Notes: generated from the sequence alone by a model not told the origin. Shown: positions 28,220 to 36,567, counted from the first letter of the stretch. The stretch: DNA of 64,000 nucleotides from Rhodobacteraceae bacterium M382 (GCA_025141015.1 CP081098.1:812501-876500); one strand, 5' to 3'. Numbers and translations are program-made.

Positions 28220-28651
28220 ATGAACCCCAAAATCATCACACTCGGCGTTTGTGCAGGAGCGGCTGTGGCTGCATTTGTATTTCTGAAAACAGGAGCACCC
28301 GAACACACCGCCGCGATACCTGTCGTTGCTGGCGATGCCATGGTTTCCGTGCAAATTCCTCCGCTCGAGGGCACCGCGGCGATCGGACAAAGCATCTTTG
28401 AAAATACCTGCGCGGCGTGTCATGGTGAAAATGCGGCCGGGATCCAGAATGTAGCTCCGCCGTTGGTGCATATCATCTATGAGCCTGGCCACCACGGCGA
28501 CGAGGCTTTTCAACGGGCTGTCGCTGGGGGTGTCAAAAGCCACCATTGGCAATTTGGCGATATGCCACCTGTAGTGGGGTTGACCCGGGGTGATGTGGCT
28601 ATGGTCATTGACTATGTTCGCACCTTGCAACGTGCCAACGGAATTGAATGA
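28220..28651 (+). CDS. Membrane-anchored c-type cytochrome
   Basis: 143 residues. An N-terminal hydrophobic segment (ITLGVCAGAAVAAFVFLK) exports or anchors it. The haem site CAACH sits in NTCAACHGENAAG and the axial Met in FGDMPPV near residue 114. One haem, class I fold. Start at 28220 is preferred; the frame is open further upstream to 28118 but then the signal segment would be internal. CopC begins 10 bases after its stop. It probably passes electrons in the periplasm, perhaps from the multicopper oxidase step or to a terminal oxidase. Confidence 0.83.
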   Translation: MNPKIITLGVCAGAAVAAFVFLKTGAPEHTAAIPVVAGDAMVSVQIPPLEGTAAIGQSIFENTCAACHGENAAGIQNVAPPLVHIIYEPGHHGDEAFQRAVAGGVKSHHWQFGDMPPVVGLTRGDVAMVIDYVRTLQRANGIE

Positions 28652-28661
28652 GGAAGTGCTC

Positions 28662-29003
28662 ATGAAGTATTTTGCAATCGGTGCTGTTTTTACCATTCTG
28701 GTGACAGGTGCATCTGCCCATTCTAAAATTGAAACCACGATTCCGGCAGATGGTGCCGTTCTGGCGAGCGCTCCTGCCGAGATCGACCTGACCTTTGGCA
28801 AGGATATCCGTCTGACGCGGGTCGTGCTGAGCCATCAGGACGGAGCAGCGGTGCCGTTGGACCTGGGCAGTCAAACCCAATTTGGACGTGGTTTCACCGT
28901 GCCCCTCCAGAGCCTGGGCCAGGGCGTCTATCGCATCGAATGGCGCGGGCTGGGCATGGATGGGCACGCCATGACGGGCACTTTTACCTTTGCGGTGGAA
29001 TAG
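28662..29003 (+). CDS. copC: CopC-like periplasmic copper-binding protein
   Basis: 113 residues. Signal peptide ends ...VTGASA and the mature protein would begin HSKIET, the N-terminal His used by CopC for Cu(II). Other ligand candidates are the His of VVLSHQDG and Asp/His in GMDGHAMTGTF. The domain is an immunoglobulin-like sandwich of about 95 residues, as in CopC/PcoC/YobA. The ribosome-binding site gagga overlaps the cytochrome stop; copD starts three bases after the stop. Confidence 0.9.
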   Translation: MKYFAIGAVFTILVTGASAHSKIETTIPADGAVLASAPAEIDLTFGKDIRLTRVVLSHQDGAAVPLDLGSQTQFGRGFTVPLQSLGQGVYRIEWRGLGMDGHAMTGTFTFAVE

Positions 29004-29005
29004 CC

Positions 29006-29872
29006 ATGCCGGACATATGGAGTATGGCCGCAATCATGGCCAAGCTGGCGCTGTACATCGGGGTGACCGGGGCGTTGGGTTTGGTGCTGATTGGTGCCGT
29101 CTTTGCAGGTTCAGTCGCGCCCATCCGCAATCGGATGCGGATGCAAGCCGGTGGTTTGGCGGCGCTCGCGCTTGTCGCGGCGATGGCGGGTTTCATGCTG
29201 CGCGGTGCGGCGCTTACTGGTGGTGCAGGGGGGATGATTGACCCTGAAATGCTGGGTTTGCTGTGGTCAACGCCAGTTGGAGATGCATTGGCGTATCGGA
29301 TTGCCGGAAGTCTCCTGATGCTTGGTGGGTTGTTTGTGCCGCATGTTGGAATGTGGATTGCGTTGGCGGGCGGGGGGCTGGCGTTGTGGTCCTTTACCCA
29401 GATAGGGCATGTGCCCGATGCTGGTCAGTTGGGTATCCGTCTCACGCTGTTTGCGCACCTGCTAGGGGTTTCTTTCTGGTTTGGTGTGCTGGGTCCGTTG
29501 CATCACCTGTGCCGTCATCACGACCATCTGGAGCGCGCCGCCCGGCTTGGGCATCTCTTTGGTCAGGTCGCATCGGTCGTCGTACCGGTTCTGTTTCTGG
29601 CGGGCCTATGGATGGTGTGGCGCGTGCTGGGAGACCTGTCGATGCTGATCACGTCCGGCTATGGGCTGACCCTGTTGATCAAGCTGGCATTGGTTGGGGT
29701 GGTATTGGCTTTTGCCGCGGCCAACAAATTGCGGCTTGTTCCCGCGATGTTGGCGGCACAGCCAAAGGCTGCGGACCGGATGGCCCGGTCCGTTCAAATT
29801 GAAACGGGCGTCATTCTTGCCATTCTGGCGACAACCGCGACGCTGACCAGCGTTCTGACACTTCCAACATGA
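29006..29872 (+). CDS. copD: CopD-like inner-membrane copper protein
   Basis: 288 residues with about eight membrane helices. The fold and the LTLFAHLLGVSFWFGVLGPLH segment (positions ~150-170; LFAHLLGVSFWFGVLGPL quoted) match the CopD/YcnJ family, including the conserved His in helix four. CopC and CopD together take copper into the cell or handle it at the membrane. It is three bases from copC and ends inside the leader of the multicopper oxidase gene. Confidence 0.88.
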   Translation: MPDIWSMAAIMAKLALYIGVTGALGLVLIGAVFAGSVAPIRNRMRMQAGGLAALALVAAMAGFMLRGAALTGGAGGMIDPEMLGLLWSTPVGDALAYRIAGSLLMLGGLFVPHVGMWIALAGGGLALWSFTQIGHVPDAGQLGIRLTLFAHLLGVSFWFGVLGPLHHLCRHHDHLERAARLGHLFGQVASVVVPVLFLAGLWMVWRVLGDLSMLITSGYGLTLLIKLALVGVVLAFAAANKLRLVPAMLAAQPKAADRMARSVQIETGVILAILATTATLTSVLTLPT

Positions 29873-29880
29873 GGGCCAAC

Positions 29881-31191
29881 ATGAAAAGACGACATTTTCT
29901 GGGAGCTTTGACCGGAGCGGCAGTTGCCCCGCGGATCAGTTGGGCCGGGGTACGGGTTGAATTGGTGGCACACCCGGTCGAGGCCCAAATTCTGTTTGAC
30001 GATTTCCCGCCGACGCCCATGCTGGGGTTCAACGGGACGACACCCGGTCCGGCGCTGCGTGTTCGACAGGGAGATTTCCTGGATCTTCTGTTCCGAAACC
30101 AAATCAAGGACGGATCGGCGGTGCACTGGCATGGGGTGCGCTCTGATAACGCGATGGATGGAGTGCCGGGGTTAACGCAAGACATTGTCGAACCGGGCGC
30201 GGAATTTGCCTATCGCCTGCGGGTCCCGGATGCGGGCACCTTTTGGTATCATTCCCACAACCGATCTTGGGAACAGGTGGCCAAGGGCCTGTACGGCCCG
30301 CTGATCGTCGAAGAGACATCGCCGCCCGATGTCGATCACGAACTGATCGTCCTGATCGACGATTGGCGGATGACGGAGGAAGGCGCATTGGCTCCCGGGT
30401 TCGACAACAGGCACGATCAGGCGCATCAGGGGCGGTTGGGAAATTTTGCCCGGGCGTTGATTGATCCTGACAGTCCAGTGCGCCGCGGCGACCGTCTGCG
30501 TCTGCGATTGATCAACGTGGCCACCGATCGGATTTTCCCGATCGACCTGGGGGGGCTTGAGGGCAAAATTGTTGCGCTGGACGGAATGCCGTTGCCAACG
30601 CCACAGCCAATAACGGACGTTGTTCTTGCTCCGGCACAACGGGTGGACATCATTGCAGATGTCACGGCAACGAACCGGGTCACGTTCGATTTTCCGGTGA
30701 GCGACGGCCCTTATGCGTTGGGTGAGATCCTGGTTGACGGCGAGAACACTAACAGGCGTTCCGGTCGGATCACAGCTTTGCCGCCCAATAGGATGCCGAC
30801 CCCGGATCTGGAACAGATGGCTATTCTGCAGCTGAACATGCAGGGAGGGGCCATGAGTTCAGCGATGAGGTCGCAGACTGATATCTGGGCGTTCAATGGG
30901 CAATCAGGTTTGACCAATATACCGTTTCACCGGTTTGAGCGTGGGCAGACCGCGCGCATAACCTTGATGAATGACACCCGGTTTGCCCATGGGATCCACC
31001 TGCACGGGCATCACTTTTTCGAATTGAACGACGCCGGGGATCTGGGTGCATTCCGAGACACCACATTGGTCAATCCAGGCGAAAAACGCGATATCCTGTG
31101 CGTGTTCGACAACCCGGGAAAATGGCTGCTGCATTGTCACATGCTGGGACATCAGGCGGCGGGCATGAAGACCTGGATCGACGTGGCATAA
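29881..31191 (+). CDS. Multicopper oxidase (CopA/CueO/laccase type)
   Basis: 436 residues. Starts MKRRHFLGALTGAAVAPR, a twin-arginine-like export signal. All copper-ligand motifs are present: HWHGVR, WYHSHN, HGIHLHGHHF and HCHMLGHQAAGM, giving the trinuclear and type 1 sites with a Met axial ligand. It probably oxidises Cu(I) or other substrates in the periplasm. An ATG four codons upstream (29869) overlaps copD by ATGA and is also possible. No Met-rich insert like that of CueO is seen. Confidence 0.92.
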   Translation: MKRRHFLGALTGAAVAPRISWAGVRVELVAHPVEAQILFDDFPPTPMLGFNGTTPGPALRVRQGDFLDLLFRNQIKDGSAVHWHGVRSDNAMDGVPGLTQDIVEPGAEFAYRLRVPDAGTFWYHSHNRSWEQVAKGLYGPLIVEETSPPDVDHELIVLIDDWRMTEEGALAPGFDNRHDQAHQGRLGNFARALIDPDSPVRRGDRLRLRLINVATDRIFPIDLGGLEGKIVALDGMPLPTPQPITDVVLAPAQRVDIIADVTATNRVTFDFPVSDGPYALGEILVDGENTNRRSGRITALPPNRMPTPDLEQMAILQLNMQGGAMSSAMRSQTDIWAFNGQSGLTNIPFHRFERGQTARITLMNDTRFAHGIHLHGHHFFELNDAGDLGAFRDTTLVNPGEKRDILCVFDNPGKWLLHCHMLGHQAAGMKTWIDVA

Positions 31192-31589
31192 CCAGTCGGT
31201 TCATTGACCGGGTGAAACTGAAATATCCGGCGCAGGCCGCACCGACGCGGGAGACCTAATTCGGGCAGATCAGAACGCAGGAGTGGCGGTTATTATATGC
31301 GCCAGTAAGACACTGCACAAATCGCGCAGTGTGTGTGGGAGAGTTTGTTTCGCGGAGAATTGAGAGATGAGAATACCGCTGCTGCGGGGAGGCTGTTGGC
31401 TGACCTTTCAACCCGAGAAATGGCGCCCGTGAAATTCAGACGGCCGGTATGGCCGGAAAAGTTATGAATTTCTGTGCTCATTCCCCCCGTGGTGCCATAG
31501 CCGGCACGCCACAGGAGCTGGTGCAAACCTGCCTGAACGTGGTGAACAGGCCCGGAGACTTAGCCCTGACGCCCATTCACCTGATCGGA
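31192..31589. other. Gene-free stretch between converging copper and peptide clusters
   Basis: About 400 bases where the copper locus (plus strand) and the peptide/carrier cluster (minus strand) end toward each other. No coding sequence is supported. An imperfect hairpin acactgc/gcagtgt at 31310-31332 lacks a T-tract. No clear terminator was found for either cluster. Confidence 0.4.
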
Positions 31590-31850
31590 TCAGCACGGAT
31601 CGTTGGAGCCACACAAATCAGCAATGGCCCCCGTCAGCGCAGGGATTGTTGGGTGATCCAACAACAGCCAGCCGGGCAGCTCGACAGCCAATGTTTCGGA
31701 TAGGGTTACGATCACTTGTTCAGACGCAAGAGAATCGCCGCCCGCATCAAAAAAGTCGGTCGTATTGTCCACTTCAACGTCCAACGCTGTGGCGAAAGCG
31801 GTACGAACCAGTTTGGCTATTGAATCACGATGCATGGGGCATGTCTGCAT
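31590..31850 (-). CDS. Stand-alone acyl/peptidyl carrier protein
   Basis: 86 residues forming one carrier domain. The phosphopantetheine site is the Ser at about residue 40 in DFFDAGGDSLAS, which is of the NRPS peptidyl-carrier type (GGDS) rather than fatty-acid ACP (DSLD). Its start overlaps the adenylation gene by about 26 bases; a second ATG five codons in is possible. It is the last gene of the cluster that includes the adenylation enzyme, HEXXH protein, two small peptides and thioesterase, so it is the likely acceptor of the activated acyl group. Confidence 0.88.
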   Translation of the reverse strand: MQTCPMHRDSIAKLVRTAFATALDVEVDNTTDFFDAGGDSLASEQVIVTLSETLAVELPGWLLLDHPTIPALTGAIADLCGSNDPC

Positions 31851-33234
31851 TGAGAGGGAAGACCAAGTCTGTGAGACCTTTGAGGTCGATCTTGCCGCCC
31901 ACGTTCAAGGGGATGGAGGGCCGGATCTGGATGTGATCAGGAAACTCGCTTGCGGGGAGCAAAATACGTAAATCTCGAGTGATTTTGTTGGTGTCTGTTA
32001 TCTTGCTTTGAACAATCAGATGAATTTCATCTCCGCCGTCTGCGTCAGGCTGGGTCAGAACCGCGGCCTCTTCGATACCTGCCAAACGCAGTGCGGCCAT
32101 GGTGATGCGCTCGGCGGGAAAATTGACGCCTTTGCGGCTCAGCAAACCTTCCTCTCGCCCCGTGATATGCAGGTACCCATCGTCGTCGAGCCATCCCATG
32201 TCGCCGGGGCAGGCATCCTCAACTTGGTCGGACGAGACATGAACGCGGCCGATTTCATTGCGTGTACATACCCGGTCTCCTGATCTGATGCTGACGTGCA
32301 CCCCGTCGAACGGTTTCCCACAGGAGGTTGGGCGTTCCAGAATTTCACGCCCTTGAATGACGCAGATCGCGCCAAAACCAACGGCGCTATAGGTCATGCG
32401 AAAATTGGGGCTCAGGCGCGTCACGGTTGCGACCTTGTCATCGGGGGACGCAGGGCCGCCGACTGCGACCAGAAGCGCAAGTTGCGGGTACCGGGGAATG
32501 GAGCCAGACAGGGCCGTCAGACGACGCAGGGTGGACGGTGGCAAGCTGCAGTCCGACACATCTTCTCGCGTCAGCGCGGCGTCCAGCTCATCCAGCCGGT
32601 GCACAGGGTCCAAGGCGACGATGGGTTTACCGCTGGCCAAGTTGCGGAGGCACCGAAAGCAACTGGCGGAATAGGCCACTGATGTGGCGCAGAGCGACGC
32701 ACCCTGCTCGGGAGTTGGCAAACGCGTTTTGTAATAGTCGATTGTCGCGCCCAGATTTATGCCTGACCTCGGGTGCAGCTTGGGCGCTCCGGTCGTGCCT
32801 GAACTGGAAAACCAGATCGCGGTTGCATCGCCAGCCGTCTCATGGATGTGTCGGGGTGCCTGCATGGGGGACGGGTGCATGTCCTGAACCAGCGTCTTAA
32901 ATCCCCTAACCGGGCGGGTGCTGACGATAACCTTGGGGGTCAAACGATCCTGCCATTCAGTCAACCGGTTAGGCGGCGTGCGAAAGTCTACAAGACAACC
33001 GGCAGCCCCGATGATCCAGCACCCGATCAAAGTATCCAGCGCCGATAACGTATCGCTGGCGATGATCATGACAGTGTCACCAGGTTTGACCCCTGCACCA
33101 TGCAGCATGGCCGAGCGTGCGTGGGCCCGCGCCAGAAATTCACCCCGGGAATACCATGTGTTGCGATGTTCGATCAAAGCGGCATTGGGGCGGTCCGCTA
33201 GGGTTGCCAGGATCATGTCGGCGGCCGTGGTCAT
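31825..33234 (-). CDS. Stand-alone adenylation enzyme (AMP-dependent ligase)
   Basis: 469 residues, somewhat short for an ANL enzyme. Core motifs are intact: A3 WFSSSGTTGAPKL (about 141-153), A5 TYSAVG, A7 GDMGWLDDDGYLHITGR with the hinge Arg, A8 KGVNFPAERI, and the A10 catalytic Lys in PLNVGGKIDLKGL. It should activate an amino acid or other carboxylic acid as adenylate and load it on the carrier protein encoded next. The substrate cannot be read off. Its ATG overlaps the HEXXH stop by one base (TGATG), and the carrier gene overlaps its 3' end. Confidence 0.88.
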   Translation of the reverse strand: MTTAADMILATLADRPNAALIEHRNTWYSRGEFLARAHARSAMLHGAGVKPGDTVMIIASDTLSALDTLIGCWIIGAAGCLVDFRTPPNRLTEWQDRLTPKVIVSTRPVRGFKTLVQDMHPSPMQAPRHIHETAGDATAIWFSSSGTTGAPKLHPRSGINLGATIDYYKTRLPTPEQGASLCATSVAYSASCFRCLRNLASGKPIVALDPVHRLDELDAALTREDVSDCSLPPSTLRRLTALSGSIPRYPQLALLVAVGGPASPDDKVATVTRLSPNFRMTYSAVGFGAICVIQGREILERPTSCGKPFDGVHVSIRSGDRVCTRNEIGRVHVSSDQVEDACPGDMGWLDDDGYLHITGREEGLLSRKGVNFPAERITMAALRLAGIEEAAVLTQPDADGGDEIHLIVQSKITDTNKITRDLRILLPASEFPDHIQIRPSIPLNVGGKIDLKGLTDLVFPLNADMPHAS

Positions 33235-34205
33235 CAGACAGGATCCACGTTTTCGTACCCGCCCACCATGGCCGTAGCCTCTGCCATGATCTCCTTGCCG
33301 CGCTGTGTCAGAACCGCATGTTGTTCGATCACGGCGTGGGCCGTTTGAAATCCGGTGATGGCCTGCGTTGCTTCCGTTTGCAGGGCGACGCGGGCATTCG
33401 GCCCCAATCCGTCCAATGGCGCATCAGACCTGATGAGATCCTGCAGAAAGGCCACCATCCGCGCCAGAACAAAGGCTGCGTGATAGACACCGTTCATGGG
33501 GCGGCCTTCTTGTCGCAAGGGGCTGCCATGGCGTTCGTCAGGGTCGTTGAGGGTGATTTCATCGTCCAGATAAGCGTAAAACAGTTTCAGATGGGAGCTT
33601 TCGTGTATCAGAGTCAGCATCTGGGGGAGCGGGTCGGCTCTGCCAATCGGGTTGACCAGAATACTACCCCAGGCCGCAAAGGCCGAAGCCCCGCCAAACC
33701 GGCCTGCGTTGCTCTGGGGCTGTGCGACAAGGATTGTTGAAACCAGGGTGTCGAATTCCCGCCACCAAAGCGGAAGATGTTGGCCAATCAGGGTGCGAAC
33801 CTGGTCAAAGCCGGTATGGAACCGCGCAAGGTTCGCGCGATCCGGTGCCATTAATTGTGTGGTCAGTCCGATATCGTCGCAATAAGCCGATTGCAGCAGG
33901 TTTTTTTCGGATTCAGACAAGTCAGGGACCTGCCATGGGCAGACCCGCACCATGTCTGCCGCGGCGTTGGGGGCCAGGACGGCCCCGTGCTCGTCCACAA
34001 GACGACGGATTTCGCCGAGATCTCCGCGCTGCGCTGCCTCGCGCATCAGATTTTGCAGAGCGTGTGCCGCCGGGGCCCCGGAAAATCCGCCATTTGGTTG
34101 TGGCAGATCCAAAACTTCGACAACCAGATGTGTAAACGCCTGTTTCAGACGCATGTCGACATCAGAGGCCATAGCCGCCGTGTACCCAGGGTCAGGTTTC
34201 AGCAT
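33234..34205 (-). CDS. HEXXH-motif putative peptide-modification protein
   Basis: 323 residues. The diagnostic segment is LIHESSHLKLFY (HESSH at about 201-205) followed by RPMNGVYHAAFVLARM at about 235-250, giving a third His (242) and a conserved Arg in the RPxxGxxH pattern. This matches the HEXXH domain found beside, or fused to, RiPP maturases such as FxsB. Some free-standing members have been reported, as I recall, to be iron/2-oxoglutarate hydroxylases of peptide residues. The N-terminal 130 residues are helical and may bind the peptide. Two peptide genes lie just upstream, the nearer stop 20 bases before its ATG. The ribosome-binding site is weak. Confidence 0.82.
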   Translation of the reverse strand: MLKPDPGYTAAMASDVDMRLKQAFTHLVVEVLDLPQPNGGFSGAPAAHALQNLMREAAQRGDLGEIRRLVDEHGAVLAPNAAADMVRVCPWQVPDLSESEKNLLQSAYCDDIGLTTQLMAPDRANLARFHTGFDQVRTLIGQHLPLWWREFDTLVSTILVAQPQSNAGRFGGASAFAAWGSILVNPIGRADPLPQMLTLIHESSHLKLFYAYLDDEITLNDPDERHGSPLRQEGRPMNGVYHAAFVLARMVAFLQDLIRSDAPLDGLGPNARVALQTEATQAITGFQTAHAVIEQHAVLTQRGKEIMAEATAMVGGYENVDPV

Positions 34206-34225
34206 TGTTTACCCGACCGATTGGG

Positions 34226-34336
34226 TCAACGCGACCGTGTTGCAGAGCTGGGAGCGCCGGGTTCAACGTCGCCCACCTTGGCGGCACCAGCCGAAGGAAC
34301 TTTAAGCGAAAGGAGTTTTTTCAGGTCGATTTTCAT
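34226..34336 (-). CDS. Small peptide 2, putative modified-peptide precursor
   Basis: 36 residues: MKIDLKKLLSLKVPSAG at the start, then AAKVG, then the tail DVEPGAPSSATRSR. The first 22 residues match peptide 1 (34495-34608) at 19 positions while the tails differ, the pattern expected of a conserved leader and variable core. ggagaa lies seven bases before the ATG. It is followed after 20 bases by the HEXXH gene. Too short for usual gene finders. No transmembrane segment and no Cys. Confidence 0.75.
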   Translation of the reverse strand: MKIDLKKLLSLKVPSAGAAKVGDVEPGAPSSATRSR

Positions 34337-34494
34337 GAGCTTCTCCGGTCAACGGGTGTGATCAGTATTGCAGAATTCAAACACCGCACCTGGGTCTATT
34401 GAGTTTCAGAGTTTGGAATTTGCCAGAAAGCAACACAGTGGACACCGCGCCGACACAAAGCAGATGGCAGGGGATGCCAGGGCAACCCTCAGAC

Positions 34495-34608
34495 TTATTT
34501 GGCAGATGCCTTCTTTGCAGGAGCTGCAGGCGCAGTTTCAAACCCTACTTTGGCATTTCCGGCTGAGGGGACTTTGAGCGACAGCAGTTTCGCTGGGTCG
34601 ATTTTCAT
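34495..34608 (-). CDS. Small peptide 1, putative modified-peptide precursor
   Basis: 37 residues: MKIDPAKLLSLKVPSAG, then NAKVG, then the Ala/Pro/Lys-rich tail FETAPAAPAKKASAK. aaggag is placed seven bases before the ATG. It lies between the thioesterase gene and peptide 2, with 158 bases to the latter. A longer in-frame extension runs backward into the thioesterase region but is antisense to nothing and lacks a start signal, so the short form is preferred. Paralogous to peptide 2, so the pair arose by duplication. Confidence 0.78.
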   Translation of the reverse strand: MKIDPAKLLSLKVPSAGNAKVGFETAPAAPAKKASAK

Positions 34609-34663
34609 GGGGTTCTCCTTTTGCATTGAACCTGCCTCAGCAAATACGCAGAGCCGGTTCAGG

Positions 34664-35671
34664 TCAATCAAATTCCAAAGGTTGAAATTGGGAAAATGGC
34701 CAATCAATCGGTCCGTACCCGTGTTGGCACAACACTGGCCACAAAAGCCACGGACCGGGTTCGGAGGGGCGGGGGATGCAGAAATGGAGATCCGGCGCAT
34801 TGATCGGGTCCAATACCCAGTCGGAATCACTGATCCGAAACAGGGATCCATCCCGTTTGCCCCACACAGGAACCAGGGCCAGTGACCCGTTTGAATGCGA
34901 CCGGGGTGCCCGCAGCGTGACATTTTCGGGGGTATCGCTGAGAACGTGCCAGGTTTCCGGAGGCTGTGGTGCCGAATTGTGTTGCCGGGCGATGTCCGAG
35001 GGCACCACAGGTCCAGGATCGACAATGGCCCGGGCCAGGGACACGATGTTTTCGGGCTGGAAATACTGGGCGTGCTGCCCGTCAATCGGACTCCATTCAC
35101 AGGATCCATACGCAATGGACCAATTTCTCAACGGTCCTTGGGTGCGGTCCGGCTGCGTCGAATAGAACGGATTTATTTTGGTGCTATCGCGTCCGAACAA
35201 CAGGTGCACATGACCGGGATAGGGATATCGCACCTCTGCATCCAGAGTTACCAACCGCAACACCTGCCCCCCCAAGGCCTGCAGACACAGCGCCGTTCGA
35301 TAGGCCAGGATGGCCGATTGGCAATTTCCACCGACAACGCAGGGAGATGTGCCAAAATGTCGAAACAAGTGTATTGCGAAATGTTCTGCCAGATCGTGGG
35401 CGACTGAAGAGTTTACCTTGGACGGGTCAATGACACCGTTCAGGGATCTCATTCCGGCAAGCGGCTGATCTGGACCTAGCGCAGCTGCGAGTTTTGGAAA
35501 TTCGCGTTCGGTGTTGAAGCACCAGAATATGGGCACAGCAGTGCCTGATTCATTGGCCAGATGCACACAACCTGCGTCATCCAGAGAGGTTTGCGACCAG
35601 CTTCTGGTCAGAACCCGGTTGCGCCGCAAAACTGCGTCCAATCCGTCTTTCTGTTTTGGTGTATTCGTCAT
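34664..35671 (-). CDS. Thioesterase-domain protein with cysteine nucleophile
   Basis: 335 residues. An alpha/beta-hydrolase thioesterase of the NRPS/PKS type spans about 35-225: AVPIFWCFNTEREFPKLAAAL, LAGMRSLNG, the nucleophile elbow VVGGNCQSA (Cys at about 117 where Ser is usual), TLDAEVRY for the acid and GQHAQYFQPENIVSLA for the His. About 110 residues without recognised domain follow. A Cys thioesterase favours aminolysis or slow release over hydrolysis. Start at 35671 fits aaagg; an ATG at 35713 is also in frame. First gene of the peptide cluster, 89 bases after the ABC permease gene. Confidence 0.82.
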   Translation of the reverse strand: MTNTPKQKDGLDAVLRRNRVLTRSWSQTSLDDAGCVHLANESGTAVPIFWCFNTEREFPKLAAALGPDQPLAGMRSLNGVIDPSKVNSSVAHDLAEHFAIHLFRHFGTSPCVVGGNCQSAILAYRTALCLQALGGQVLRLVTLDAEVRYPYPGHVHLLFGRDSTKINPFYSTQPDRTQGPLRNWSIAYGSCEWSPIDGQHAQYFQPENIVSLARAIVDPGPVVPSDIARQHNSAPQPPETWHVLSDTPENVTLRAPRSHSNGSLALVPVWGKRDGSLFRISDSDWVLDPINAPDLHFCIPRPSEPGPWLLWPVLCQHGYGPIDWPFSQFQPLEFD

Positions 35672-35760
35672 TTCGGCCTTTGTCAGTAATCCATGGCGCG
35701 GATCACACTCCAAGTGAGACAGCCCGCAGCCAGCCGCGAACGGTAAACGCGATGGCTGGA

Positions 35761-36567
35761 TTATCGGATCAGATTCGGCCGAATACGCAGCTTGGCCTTG
35801 CGTTCCTGGGGCAGATGCCGGTTCAGGCGCTGATTAACCAGACCAAACACACCGACCACGATCAGCGTCAGCAGAATGAAATAGAACGCCAGGATCGGGT
35901 AGGGGATGAACGGGTTGAACGTCTTGTCCGCAAAATAGCTGGCGTAATACAGTGCATCGCCCTTTTGCCGCCAGCTGGGAAAGGCCGAAAAGAAAACCAG
36001 CGTCGTGGCATGAAACAGAAAAATCGCCTCGTTCGTATAGGCGGGCCATGCCAGCCGCATCATGGTCGGGAACACAACGCGTCGGAACCGGGTCCAGCCG
36101 CTCAGCCCATAAGCATCTGCGGCTTCGACGTCGCCTTTGGGGATAGAGCGCAACGCGCCGTAAAAGATCTCTCCCGAATAGGCGGCCGTGTTCAGGAACA
36201 GAACGATTAACGCCCCCAGCCAGGCCGAAGTGAACGCATCCAGAAACGGGTAGGATTGCTTCAACGACAGGAAGAAAAAATAGGCAAAGAAGAACTGGAT
36301 GAACAGCGGCGAGCCACGGAAGATGAAGATGAACCATTCCGCCGGCTTGCGCAGCAGCGGATTGGAAGAGCCTTTGGCCACGGCCACCGCGACGGCCAGA
36401 AAGAAGCCGGTACATAGCGCCATCACACCAAAATAGATGTTCCAGATCATCCCCGAGCCGATCAGGGTGAAATGTTCGCACAGAGTATAGTCACCCTTGG
36501 GCAGCAACCGTTCGCCGATGCCGATCGCGCGCAGGCCATAATCCTGAATGGTTTGAATGCAGCTCAT
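35761..36567 (-). CDS. Polar amino acid ABC transporter permease (HisM/OccM-like)
   Basis: 268 residues, about five membrane helices. The cytoplasmic EAA loop that contacts the ATPase is GDVEAADAYGLSGWTRFRRVVFP, and IFRGSPLFIQFFFAYF is typical of polar amino acid permeases. Start at 36567 begins the protein MSCIQTIQDYGL; a longer frame overlaps the previous gene. It is the last of four transporter genes on this strand (ATPase, binding protein, two permeases) and is followed after 89 bases by the peptide cluster, so read-through is possible. Confidence 0.88.
   Translation of the reverse strand: MSCIQTIQDYGLRAIGIGERLLPKGDYTLCEHFTLIGSGMIWNIYFGVMALCTGFFLAVAVAVAKGSSNPLLRKPAEWFIFIFRGSPLFIQFFFAYFFFLSLKQSYPFLDAFTSAWLGALIVLFLNTAAYSGEIFYGALRSIPKGDVEAADAYGLSGWTRFRRVVFPTMMRLAWPAYTNEAIFLFHATTLVFFSAFPSWRQKGDALYYASYFADKTFNPFIPYPILAFYFILLTLIVVGVFGLVNQRLNRHLPQERKAKLRIRPNLIR

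Noticed and set aside
31293-31526. 77-codon minus-strand frame after the carrier-protein gene
   Set aside because: No ribosome-binding site, no recognisable domain, and it ignores the hairpin-containing gap between converging operons.
34609-35115. Upstream extension of peptide 1 to about 206 residues
   Set aside because: It runs through the thioesterase gene in another frame on the same strand; the short form has its own strong ribosome-binding site and a paralogue of the same length.
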